DNA from: Mycolicibacterium sp.
GTDB taxonomy: Bacteria; Actinomycetota; Actinomycetes; Mycobacteriales; Mycobacteriaceae
Reading direction: 5' to 3'
NCBI GenBank assembly: GCA_030666145.1
Contig: DAOUYK010000004.1
Coordinates: 1-36,951 of the forward strand
DNA length: 36,951 bases
Part shown: positions 1-8,565 of the stretch, piece after piece
How positions within the stretch are numbered: position 1 is the stretch's first letter
Layout: every line of letters starts with the position of its first letter
Notes under the pieces: model-generated
Told to the model about the DNA's origin: nothing
Database searches by the model: none
The model's input: only the letters and a program-made list of their open reading frames with translations
Translations under genes and position numbers: made by a program

Positions 1-1
1 T

Positions 2-103
2 GACGAGGGATTCACCTGGTCATTCGCCGGCACGCATCATCTCAAGGGCATCCGTGCAGATGTGAATCTGTTCCGCGCACGCAGGGCTGCGGTCACCTCC
101 TAG
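2..103 (+). CDS. C-terminal end of a class III adenylate/guanylate cyclase-like protein (5' truncated by window edge)
   Basis: Open frame from base 2 to TAG at 101-103: [33 protein letters not shown]. The FAGxxxLKGI..V.LFR pattern is typical of class III cyclase C-termini; the position fits the Rv1264 neighbourhood. Confidence 0.55.
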   Translation, partial: DEGFTWSFAGTHHLKGIRADVNLFRARRAAVTS

Positions 104-228
104 TCAAAACTGTTGTGGCACTGTGATTTCGCTAGTAGCACCCGGCATATCTTGAATCATCTTGAGTTCCCGGCGGGCCGAACCGAGGAGCTCGAAGAGC
201 GCCCTCGAACCCTCGCCAGTCTGTGCAG

Positions 229-430
229 CTAGTGCATCGTCAGCACGATGCGGAAGCGGGCGGCCCCGTTCATCATCTTGTCGTAGGCGGCCTGCGTGTC
301 CGATAGCGGCATCGTCTCGATCGTTGGCCGCACATCTGTCAGCGCCGAGAAGCGAAGCGTGTCCTCCGAGTCCATCGACGTTCCAGACGAGTGGCCCTGA
401 ATACTGCTCGACCTGGCTATCAATGTCATC
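229..430 (-). pseudogene. C-terminal fragment of a zinc-dependent alcohol dehydrogenase
   Basis: Minus-strand peptide SIQGHSSGTSMDSEDTLRFSALTDVRPTIETMPLSDTQAAYDKMMNGAARFRIVLTMH matches the C-terminal end of MDR-type ADHs; the rest of the gene is absent. Confidence 0.7.
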
Positions 431-435
431 GGCGG

Positions 436-840
436 GTGCGCCGCAGCCCACGATCGCCAGCAGCGATGGCGCGGTCTGGCTGACGCGTGTGGTGATCTCC
501 TCGGTCAGCTCGTCGATCTCCACGGTCAACAACCGCAACTCCACGTCCAACAACCGCAAGTGATCCACCAGTCGCAACGCCAGTCGGCGGACAAGGCTGT
601 TGTCCTGTTGAGCGCTCAGGTGAGCGGCTACCTTGTCGAATGCGCTGCGACGCTCGATTCGTGCCGGCGGTGTCCAGCCCGGGTCGAGCTCGTGCAGGTG
701 CCAGCGCAGTCTGCAGATGATGCGGGTGCGCTCAGCAACGAGGTCTTCACGATGATCGACCAACAACCGCAGGTCCCGCTCGACACCATCGAGGCGCGCT
801 ACCGGTAGGTCGGGTTCGCGCAGCGCGGCTCGGGCAATCG
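436..840 (-). mobile_element. IS110-family transposase remnant (central part, lacks the N-terminal DEDD domain and the C-terminal part)
   Basis: Minus-strand peptide PDLPVARLDGVERDLRLLVDHREDLVAERTRIICRLRWHLHELDPGWTPPARIERRSAFDKVAAHLSAQQDNSLVRRLALRLVDHLRLLDVELRLLTVEIDELTEEITTRVSQTAPSLLAIVGCGA, which then runs into the ADH fragment. Confidence 0.75.
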
Positions 841-843
841 CCA

Positions 844-980
844 GGGCCGAACGTCAGCTGGGCGCGGGACTTCCAGTTCGACACCACAGTCGATGGCCGC
901 ACCATCGAGATGTTGAACATGATCGACGAGTTCACCCGCGAAGCCCTCGCGATCGAAGTCGATCGCTGCATCGACGCAGG
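844..980 (+). mobile_element. IS3-type (rve/DDE) transposase fragment
   Basis: Plus-strand peptide NVSWARDFQFDTTVDGRTIEMLNMIDEFTREALAIEVDRCIDA resembles the DDE catalytic core around DFQFD...DEFTREAL. Confidence 0.7.
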
Positions 981-1038
981 CGGCGGATGGTGTCTTGGGT
1001 TACCTGGGTCCCACGTCTACTTTCATCACGGATAGCCG

Positions 1039-1073
1039 TTGACACATATGAACCCTACGGTACATTTCCCGTA
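1039..1073 (+). promoter_or_regulatory. Putative promoter with overlapping dyad for the P450 operon
   Basis: TTGACA (1039-1044), 16-bp spacer, TACATT (1061-1066), ATG at 1073; dyad TACGG-N8-CCGTA (1056-1073) overlaps the -10. Confidence 0.45.
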
Positions 1074-2464
1074 TGAGTGTTCCACGGCCGTTGAGAGAAA
1101 TGCCTTGCTTGTGGGAACCCGCGCTGGTGCAGCTGCTGCGCTGGTCTGTGGAGCATGACTTTTTCGCCCGGAGCGCGCAGCGGTATGGCCCCGTGTTTCG
1201 GATGAAGAATCCCTTCTACGGCAACGTTGCGGTGTTCACCACCAGTAGCGCAGCCCAGCAGCTTCTGAAGCTTCCGCCTGACACCGCGCACAGCGGGATG
1301 GCGATGATGCGCGAGGGGATGGGTTCGCAGGCGGTGGTCCTGCTCAATGAGGACGAGCACCTGCGGATGCGCAAGCTGCTAAGGCCGCCCATGTTGGGCA
1401 AGCGGCTCAAACAGTGGGAGTCGTTCATTGAGCAGCGCACGCTGGAGGACATCGCCCGGTGGCCGGTTGGTAAACCGTTCTCGATACGGCCGATCGCCGA
1501 GGCGATCACGATGGACGTGATTGCCAAGATCGTGTTTGGGATGCGTGATGCCGCTCGCGGCGACGAACTACGGCAAGCGCTGCCTGCGCTGTACACCCTG
1601 GACACTTTGACTGGTCTGGGGTTCATTTACCGGATTGGCAGGTTGGACATAGGGCCCTGGAGTCCATGGGGCCGGTACCGGCGCAAGCGCGATCGTATCG
1701 ACGAACTGATCTATTCGGAGATCGCGCTGCGCCGTAGGGAATTCGCGGCAGCCGATAAAGCGGGTGACGCCACCGATGAAGGTGAGGGTTTCAGGGACCT
1801 ACTGTCGGTATTGTTGCAGGCCAGCGATGAGGACGGTCGGCGGCTCAACGATGCCAAGCTGCGCGATCAACTGGTGGCGATGCTGGTAGCCGGGCACGAG
1901 ACCAGCGCCACCGCGATCGCGTGGGCGGTCGAACGGCTGGTGCACAACCCGCGGGTCCTGAATAAGTTGCTGACCTCACTTGAAGAGGGCGACATCACCT
2001 ACTTGGACGCGGTGATCCACGAGACGTTGCGCAGCCGCCCGGTCGCCCATGAAGTACCTCGGGTGTTGGCCCAGGATGCGGTGATCGACGGCTGGGCCTT
2101 GCCGGCTGGCACAGCGGTGTTGATTGCCATTCCGGTCCTGCATCATGACCCGCAGCTGTATCCCGATCCCGAGGAGTTCCGGCCCGAACGCTTCCTGGCC
2201 GGCGGCAACGACCCGGGCGGCAGTGCCTGGCTGCCGTTCGGCGGCGGGGTGCGACGCTGCCCTGGCGCCAATCTCGCCCAACTTGAGATGCGGGTGATCC
2301 TGGCGACCATCCTGCGTCACGTGCGGCTGGCGCCTGACCGTCCTAAGCCGGAGAATCCCACGAACTACCACGTGACGACCGTGCCTGACCGCGGTGGGCG
2401 GGTGATCGTCACCGAACGCCTCACTATCCCGGCCCCCGACGCGCAGATGGCGTCGTCGTCGTGA
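1073..2464 (+). CDS. Cytochrome P450
   Basis: 463 aa; I-helix AGHETSATAIAW, ExxR (ETLR), heme loop PFGGGVRRCPGANLAQLEM. Confidence 0.95.
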   Translation: MSVPRPLREMPCLWEPALVQLLRWSVEHDFFARSAQRYGPVFRMKNPFYGNVAVFTTSSAAQQLLKLPPDTAHSGMAMMREGMGSQAVVLLNEDEHLRMRKLLRPPMLGKRLKQWESFIEQRTLEDIARWPVGKPFSIRPIAEAITMDVIAKIVFGMRDAARGDELRQALPALYTLDTLTGLGFIYRIGRLDIGPWSPWGRYRRKRDRIDELIYSEIALRRREFAAADKAGDATDEGEGFRDLLSVLLQASDEDGRRLNDAKLRDQLVAMLVAGHETSATAIAWAVERLVHNPRVLNKLLTSLEEGDITYLDAVIHETLRSRPVAHEVPRVLAQDAVIDGWALPAGTAVLIAIPVLHHDPQLYPDPEEFRPERFLAGGNDPGGSAWLPFGGGVRRCPGANLAQLEMRVILATILRHVRLAPDRPKPENPTNYHVTTVPDRGGRVIVTERLTIPAPDAQMASSS

Positions 2465-3186
2465 AGAACCTGCCGGCCGGGTTGTTACGCGACGCCGCGC
2501 GCGTGATCCGCTCAGGCTGGGTGGGGTCTAGCGCCGCTGAACGCCTGCGCGCGACAACTGAGTCGACCATGCCTGGCAGCGACGACCCGACCAGCGTGTT
2601 GATCGCCGATGCGGCCTTGCGCCAATTCGAGCTGTTCGGCCTGATGCGCGCCACGATCGAAGACATCGCCCGGCGCGCCCGGGTCGGGAGAGTCACGGTC
2701 TACCGGCATTTCCTGGGCAAGGATGGCTTGATTGAGGCCGTCACCCTGCGCGAAGTGCGGAAGTTCCTGGCCGAATTGGACTCGGTGGTCATGGTGCTGG
2801 ATGACCCTGAGGAAAGGATCGTCGAGGGGTTCGTTTTCACACTGCAGGCCGCACGCCAACACCGGCTGCTTCAGCGGATGATCGACAGCGAGCCAGAAAT
2901 GGCGCTGCCCTGGCTGACCACCCAGGGCGCCTCACTCATCGCCGCGGCCACCGAGTACCTCGCGGCCCACATGGCCCGTGACCTCGACGACGATCGTGGG
3001 GGACCCGAACTGCTGGAGACCGCCGAGATTGTTGTCCGGTTGATCGTGTCATTCCTGTTGACCCCCAAGGTCGGCATCGACCTTAACGATGACGCGCGCG
3101 CGCGGGCCTTCGCCCGACGCTACTTGCGCCCAATGCTGGCTGCCTCCGATGGCACTCTCACACCCAAACAGGACCAGCGCCAGTGA
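2461..3186 (+). CDS. TetR-family transcriptional regulator
   Basis: N-terminal HTH IADAALRQFELFGLMRATIEDIARRARVGRVTVYRHFLGKDGLIEAV; GTGA 4-bp overlap with the P450 stop. Confidence 0.9.
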   Translation: MKNLPAGLLRDAARVIRSGWVGSSAAERLRATTESTMPGSDDPTSVLIADAALRQFELFGLMRATIEDIARRARVGRVTVYRHFLGKDGLIEAVTLREVRKFLAELDSVVMVLDDPEERIVEGFVFTLQAARQHRLLQRMIDSEPEMALPWLTTQGASLIAAATEYLAAHMARDLDDDRGGPELLETAEIVVRLIVSFLLTPKVGIDLNDDARARAFARRYLRPMLAASDGTLTPKQDQRQ

Positions 3187-3241
3187 CCAGCCCCACCGGT
3201 TGCGTGCTATCCCGTCGCTACGAGATGAGAAGGGTCTGGGG

Positions 3242-4042
3242 ATGACTGCTGTGCAATTCAAAGATTCGCTTGTCGTGATTACCGGTGCCGGTAACGGTAT
3301 CGGAGCAGCAACGGCTCGGCGATACGCTCAGCTCGGGGCCACTGTCGTCGCAACCGATATCGACGAATCTGCTGCGCACGCCACCATGGATGCGTGTCGC
3401 GGTAAGGGCGGGAAGGCCTATGCCTATCGCTGCGATGTCGCCGATGCCGCTGAGGTGCAGGAACTGGCTAACCGAGTCGACGCCGACTTGGGGCCGGTGT
3501 CGATCCTCGTCAACAACGCCGGGGTTGGCGTGGGTGGCGCATTCCTGGACGGCTCATTAGACGACTGGACATGGTTGCGGTCGATCAACCTCGATGGTGT
3601 CGTGCACGGTTGCCACGTGTTCGGGTCGGCGATGGTCAAGCGGGGCCGCGGACACGTGGTCAACATTGCCTCCGGCGCCGGATATGTTCCCAGTAGACGC
3701 ATGGCCACCTACTGTGCGTCCAAGGCAGCAGTAGTCATGTTGTCGAAGTGTGTGCGCGCCGACTGGGCTGGCACCGGAGTCGGTGTCAGTGTGATCTGCC
3801 CCGGTGTGATCAACACTTCGATCCTTGACCGAACACGGTTGCGCGGCAACACAACCAACGAGCGCAGAAGGATGGCTCGAGTGTTCAGCAACAGTCACCC
3901 GCCGGATGCGGTCGCCAAAGCCGTTGTGGGCGCCGTCCAGCACAACCGATCGATGGTGTCGGTTGGTATCGAAGCTCAACTGCTCTATCAGGCGGTGCGC
4001 GTCTTGCCCACGCCCCTCCATACCCTCATAGCCCGTTTATGA
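3242..4042 (+). CDS. Short-chain dehydrogenase/reductase
   Basis: TGAGNGIG cofactor motif, NNAG, YCASK catalytic motif; in-frame ATG at 3242. Confidence 0.93.
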   Translation: MTAVQFKDSLVVITGAGNGIGAATARRYAQLGATVVATDIDESAAHATMDACRGKGGKAYAYRCDVADAAEVQELANRVDADLGPVSILVNNAGVGVGGAFLDGSLDDWTWLRSINLDGVVHGCHVFGSAMVKRGRGHVVNIASGAGYVPSRRMATYCASKAAVVMLSKCVRADWAGTGVGVSVICPGVINTSILDRTRLRGNTTNERRRMARVFSNSHPPDAVAKAVVGAVQHNRSMVSVGIEAQLLYQAVRVLPTPLHTLIARL

Positions 4043-4066
4043 CCGCCGGAACGGCCCGGCCATCGA

Positions 4067-4091
4067 ATGCCCGGATAGGTAGTCCGGGCAT
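4067..4091. repeat. Perfect inverted repeat ATGCCCGGA-TAGGTAG-TCCGGGCAT
   Basis: 9-bp perfect stem with 7-nt loop, 25 nt after the SDR stop and 54 nt before the monooxygenase start. Confidence 0.75.
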
Positions 4092-4145
4092 CCCAAGTCG
4101 ATCATTTCCGGGATTGGTCAGCAACCAACAAATCGGAGGAACCGC

Positions 4146-5657
4146 ATGACCGATACGGAAGCAGCTGACCATGAAATCATCGTCGTCGGAGCCGGCTTCG
4201 CCGGCATCGGTGTCGCCATCAAACTCCACCAGGCCGGCTTCACCGATTACCTCATTCTGGACGACGCCGACGGCGCCGGAGGCACCTGGCACTGGAACAC
4301 CTACCCCGGTGTGGCCGTGGACATCCCGTCCTACAGCTACCAATTCTCCTTCGAACAACGTTCCAACTGGTCCCGCAGCTATGCCCCCGGCGCGGAACTG
4401 AAAGCCTATGCCGAGCACTGTGTCGACAAATATCAGCTTCGTAGTCGAATCCGGTTCGGCACCATCATCGTTAGCGCCGTATTCGATGAGGCCAGCACAC
4501 TGTGGCGACTGAGGACCTCGGCCGGCGAGCAACTCACCGCCACCTACCTCGTTGGTGCGACGGGCGCGCTCACCAGGCCCAAAGTGCCCGACATTGCCGG
4601 CCTCCCTGACTTCGGCGGGGTCATCATGCACACTGCACGATGGAACCACGACCACACACTGCGCGGCACACGAGTGGGCATCATCGGCACCGGAGCCTCA
4701 GCGGTCCAGGTGATCCCGGCCATCGCTCCCGACGTCGATACACTGACTGTCTTCCAGCGCACTCCGATCTGGTGTCTACCCAAGCTCGACATCGCCATAC
4801 CACCTACGGCTCGCTTGCTGCTCAGCCGCATCCCCGGCAGCCGATCCGCAGCGCGGCTGGCCAGTCAGGCGTTCGTCGAGGCCACCTTCCCTATCGCCGC
4901 CCATTACCACACCTCGCTGAAGATGGGCGTGCTCGGCGAGAAAATCGGCCGCGCCCATCTGCGTCGGCAGGTTCGCGATCCGATCGTGCGAGACCATCTC
5001 ACTCCCCGCTATGGGCTCGGCTGTAAACGCCCAAGCTTTCACAACACCTACCTGGCGACCTTCAACCGGGCCAACGTCGCATTGGAAACGAACCCGATCA
5101 CGCATATCAGCGCCCACGGGATCCACACCGCCGACGGTGCGACTCACAATATTGACGCCCTCATCTTGGCTACCGGCTTCAAGGTGATGGAGTCCGGGAA
5201 CATGCCGACGTTCACATTGACCGGCCGTCGTGGGGTGGTGCTCGAAGATTGGTGGAACACGAACCGCCTGCAAGCCTACGAGGGCGTCACTGTTCCCGGG
5301 TTCCCAAACTTCTTCACAATCATGGGCCCCTACGGGTACAACGGCTCCTCGTACTTCAACCTGATCGAAGCCCAATCGACCCACATCCTGCGCTGCCTCA
5401 AACACGCCCGCAACCGCCGCAGCCAATACGTGGAAGTCACCAGAGAGGCCAACGACCGCTACTTCGCGGAAATGCTTTCCCGCCAACACCGCCAAATCTT
5501 CTGGCAAGACAGCTGCGCCACAGCCCGCAGTTACTACTTCGACAAACACGGCGACGTCCCGCTACGCCCGACCACAACCCTTGAAGCAGCTTGGCGCAGC
5601 AGCCGGTTCAATCTCGACGACTACACCTTCACTGGAAGTACTCCAAATTTGGTGTAA
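4146..5657 (+). CDS. Flavin-containing / Baeyer-Villiger-type monooxygenase
   Basis: 503 aa; N-terminal GAGFAGIG FAD motif, internal GTGASAVQ NADPH motif, BVMO-like fingerprint FGGVIMHTARWN (FxGxxxHxxxW). Confidence 0.92.
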   Translation: MTDTEAADHEIIVVGAGFAGIGVAIKLHQAGFTDYLILDDADGAGGTWHWNTYPGVAVDIPSYSYQFSFEQRSNWSRSYAPGAELKAYAEHCVDKYQLRSRIRFGTIIVSAVFDEASTLWRLRTSAGEQLTATYLVGATGALTRPKVPDIAGLPDFGGVIMHTARWNHDHTLRGTRVGIIGTGASAVQVIPAIAPDVDTLTVFQRTPIWCLPKLDIAIPPTARLLLSRIPGSRSAARLASQAFVEATFPIAAHYHTSLKMGVLGEKIGRAHLRRQVRDPIVRDHLTPRYGLGCKRPSFHNTYLATFNRANVALETNPITHISAHGIHTADGATHNIDALILATGFKVMESGNMPTFTLTGRRGVVLEDWWNTNRLQAYEGVTVPGFPNFFTIMGPYGYNGSSYFNLIEAQSTHILRCLKHARNRRSQYVEVTREANDRYFAEMLSRQHRQIFWQDSCATARSYYFDKHGDVPLRPTTTLEAAWRSSRFNLDDYTFTGSTPNLV

Positions 5658-5829
5658 GTGGCCTGACACGCCGTTCTGAGAACGGTGGAAAGGCTCATGA
5701 TGACCGAAACGATGGGGGCTGTGACAGCTGCAGCATCGCGCTCGTTTCGGTGCCGCGGTCCGACGTCAGGCGCACCCGAGCACCTTCGGTCTGGCTGGCG
5801 CGGCCATCGCCATCGCTCGCAATAGTGGC

Positions 5830-6111
5830 TTGGCGGTGGTGCGGGCCTTCGAGGCGCCATTCGTATCTACCGGGGGCGTCATCGCGAAGGTGGTTGTCGA
5901 CATTTCGGTTGAACCGGATTTGGATTTGGATTTGGATTTGGAAAAGGAACTGGCACTGGCTTTTTCAAAGGACTACATCCGCGAGGTGACGTCTTCCATT
6001 CGGTGTCCGGAATTTAGTGGTGTGGTTTTGACCTTGACGGCCCCGACAACGGACGGTTACCGCCGGACTGCCGCAGCCGACCCCACTTCCGAACGGCCGT
6101 CACGGATCTAA
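5830..6111 (+). CDS. Small hypothetical ORF containing a (DL)4 run
   Basis: 93-aa ORF with no recognised family; contains four copies of GGATTT encoding alternating D/L. Could be non-coding or a remnant. Confidence 0.2.
   Translation: MAVVRAFEAPFVSTGGVIAKVVVDISVEPDLDLDLDLEKELALAFSKDYIREVTSSIRCPEFSGVVLTLTAPTTDGYRRTAAADPTSERPSRI
5916..5939 (+). repeat. Hexanucleotide tandem repeat (GGATTT)x4
   Basis: Four exact contiguous copies of GGATTT. Confidence 0.9.
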
Positions 6112-6196
6112 ACAATCGGGACGGCTCATTTCCTGTCTCGCGATGGGGAGGTTTCCGTCTGCCAACTGCGAAAGGGCGGTGGTGATTCATGCGGCG

Positions 6197-7566
6197 TCAG
6201 CTGAGATGATGGGTGCACTCGATGATGATGTTGGCATCTCGTTCGGCGTCGGTGATCGTCGTTTTCCACGACGAGACGCTGATCCGTATTGCCTGTGCGC
6301 CGTGCCACTGGGTGGTACCGCACCAGATCCGCCCGTCGTGCTGAATCTCTGCCGCGAGCGCTGCCGTCGATTCAGGTGACCGGTACCGGACCAGCACCTG
6401 GTTGAGAACAACGTCGTTGAGCACTTAGAAGCCCTCGACTTGTTGCAGCCTGTCGGCGATCAACGCCGCGCAGTCAGACGCTTGTTGCACCATCGCCGCG
6501 AGGCCCGACCGCCCGAGAGTGCGAAGCACGGCCCACACTTCGATTTGGCGGGCGCGCTGGGACGACTGAGGCGTATGATGCATCGCCTCGAAGTCGTCGC
6601 CGGGAGGCAGGTAGGCGGCGGTCGCCGAGAACGTGCGCCGGAGTGCGCCCTTGCGTTGGACGAACGCTATCCACAGTCGTGGGTGACGTTGAGCCACTTA
6701 TGGCCATCGGTTGCCAGTGAGTCGGCGCGATGCAGTCCGGACACGAGGTGCTGGCGAGTGGGTTCGGCGAGTGCCCAGAGCCCGAAGGCGCCGTCGACGT
6801 GGAGCCAGCCGTCGCGTTGGGCCACCCACTCGGCGAGCTCGTTGAGCGGGTCGAAGGCGCCGGTGTTGACTTCGCCGGCTTGGCCGCACACGAGGATCGG
6901 GCCGTCGGACGAATCGAGGTCAGGGAGCAGCTCCGCCCGGAGCCGACCTTGGTCGTCGGACGGCACCTCGATGACCCGCTCGCGGCCCAGGCCGGTCAAC
7001 CCGAGCGACTTACGCAGGGTTGAGTGCGCTTGCTCGCCGATGACAACCTGGATTGGTGGTGCCCCGAACAGGCCGTCGCGCTGAACGTCCCAGCCAGCGG
7101 CGATGAGCAAGGCGTCGCGGGAGGCCGCGATGCAGCTCGCGTTCGCGACGGTCGCTCCGGTGACGTATATGACCTCGGTGTCGTTGGCGAGGCCGAACAG
7201 ATCGATCAGCCAGCGGCGCGTGACGTCGTGCAGCCGGGTCGCGATCGGCGACATTGCCGGGAGCCCGGCGTTCTGGTCCCAGGCGTTCGTTAGGAACGAT
7301 GCGGCAAGTGCGGCGGGGTAGGTAGCGCCCGTGACGAAACCGTAAAAGTGGGCACCAGTCGACCCCATAGCGGCAAGGCCACCGAGTTCGGCGAGCAGTT
7401 CGATGGTTTAGGCTGCGTCGAGCCCTTGGTTCGGAAGTGCCTCGTTGAAGCGAGTGAGGGCAGCGACGGCCTGTGGTGTCGGTGTGGTGTCGCGGTCGTC
7501 GATCCCGGCGGCGAATTCGATCGCACGGTCGGCGGCGGTGCTGAGCAAGTCGAGATCGGTGCGCAT
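6197..7566 (-). pseudogene. PLP-dependent amino-acid decarboxylase (group II / aromatic-L-amino-acid decarboxylase-like) pseudogene
   Basis: Pieces in order on the minus strand: MRTDLDLLSTAADRAIEF...GLDAA*TIELL (TAA at 7408-7410); HFYGFVTGATYPAALAASFLTNAWDQN...HVDGAFGLWAL...DGHKWLNVTHDCG (PLP lysine region); frame change near 6666-6675; AFVQRKGALRRTFSATAAYLPP...VEGF*VLNDVVLNQVLVRY (TAA at 6425-6427); ...GRIWCGTTQWHGAQAIRISVSSWKTT. Confidence 0.88.
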
Positions 7567-7655
7567 GGTGTCATAGTCGCCGAGGCGGGCTGGTTGCCGC
7601 TAGGTGTTTCCACACCCGCGTCGTTAGGCAAGCACCAGAATCTCTAGCTCCTCTG

Positions 7656-7992
7656 TCAAGCAGCGACGGATGGTGACTGCTTTTGGTCGGCGAGCATGGC
7701 GCGGTAGACGACGTCGGAGAGTCGGCGTTTGAGGATGCGTAGGGCTTCTATGCTGCCGTCGCCGCTGTTCTTGGGTCGGTCGAGGAGTTGTCGTGCGGGT
7801 GGGTGAAAGCGGGCTTGGGTGATCGCGATGCGGTGGATTGCGGCGTTGAGTTGCCGGTTGCCGGTGCGTGAGAGGCGATGCCGCTGCTTGTTTGATGACC
7901 ACACCGTTAACGGCGCGGTGCCGTTGTGACGGGCGTAAGCGTCCTTGGAACGGAACCGATTCGTCCCGGCTGTTTCGCCGAGGATCTTTGCC
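7656..7992 (-). mobile_element. IS110-family transposase remnant (C-terminal part only)
   Basis: Minus-strand peptide AKILGETAGTNRFRSKDAYARHNGTAPLTVWSSNKQRHRLSRTGNRQLNAAIHRIAITQARFHPPARQLLDRPKNSGDGSIEALRILKRRLSDVVYRAMLADQKQSPSVAA. Confidence 0.88.
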
Positions 7993-8555
7993 GAAGGTCG
8001 GGCCGCTCCGGCGGCTGGCAGCAATCCGACCAACCCGATGCGACCGACTCCGCCGACTGGTTCGGCGGCCGACTTCCAGATGATTGGTTCACCGGCGACG
8101 CCGAGGTCATCGTCGACCGTGAGGAGATCACCGTGATCGGTCGGCTACCGGACCCCGACAGCGCGGACGGTCGCGACAGTGAAGCCCGAGCGGCGGGCCG
8201 GGCGGCGCGGTTCCGTGAACAGACACGCACCGAAAGCATGCGAATCGCCGACGAAGCCGAGGCGCGGTACGGTCGCAAGGTTGCCTGGGGCGTGGACATT
8301 GCAGCGGTCGGCGCTGGAGGTTCCCCGGAACGGATCTTGTTCACTCACATGGCGGTACCAGTGATGACCCGCCTGCGGCAGCCGGAGCGTCAGGTGCTTG
8401 ACACCCTGGTGGACGCCGGTGTCGCTCGGTCCCGCTCCGACGCGCTCGCATGGTCGGTCCGGCTCGTCGGCGAGCACGCCGAAGAGTGGCTCACCAAGCT
8501 ACGCAGCGCCATGAGTAACGTCGACGATCTGCGCGCGGAGGCCCCGCAGTTCTAA
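7926..8555 (+). CDS. Conserved-looking hypothetical protein; 5' end probably truncated by the IS110 remnant
   Basis: Coding-like C-terminal region (ADWFGGRLPDDWFTGDAEVIVDREEITVIGRLPD...QPERQVLDTLVDAGVARSRSDALAWSVRLVGEHAEEWLTKLRSAMSNVDDLRAEAPQF). The first ~22 codons are antisense to IS110 coding sequence. Confidence 0.6.
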   Translation: MTGVSVLGTEPIRPGCFAEDLCRRSGRSGGWQQSDQPDATDSADWFGGRLPDDWFTGDAEVIVDREEITVIGRLPDPDSADGRDSEARAAGRAARFREQTRTESMRIADEAEARYGRKVAWGVDIAAVGAGGSPERILFTHMAVPVMTRLRQPERQVLDTLVDAGVARSRSDALAWSVRLVGEHAEEWLTKLRSAMSNVDDLRAEAPQF

Positions 8556-8565
8556 TCGGGTGCAA

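Noticed and set aside
104-435. Treating the full 220-aa ORF 104-766 as one protein
   Set aside because: Only the 436-766 part is IS110-like; the region 229-430 encodes an ADH C-terminus in a different frame, so the ORF is a chimera of remnants.
162-563. 133-aa plus-strand ORF
   Set aside because: Antisense to the ADH and IS110 fragments; Ser/Arg-rich composition typical of shadow ORFs in high-GC DNA.
5591-5989. 132-aa ORF with an IWIWIWIW run
   Set aside because: Wrong-frame reading of the (GGATTT)4 repeat; overlaps the end of the monooxygenase gene and has no protein-like features.
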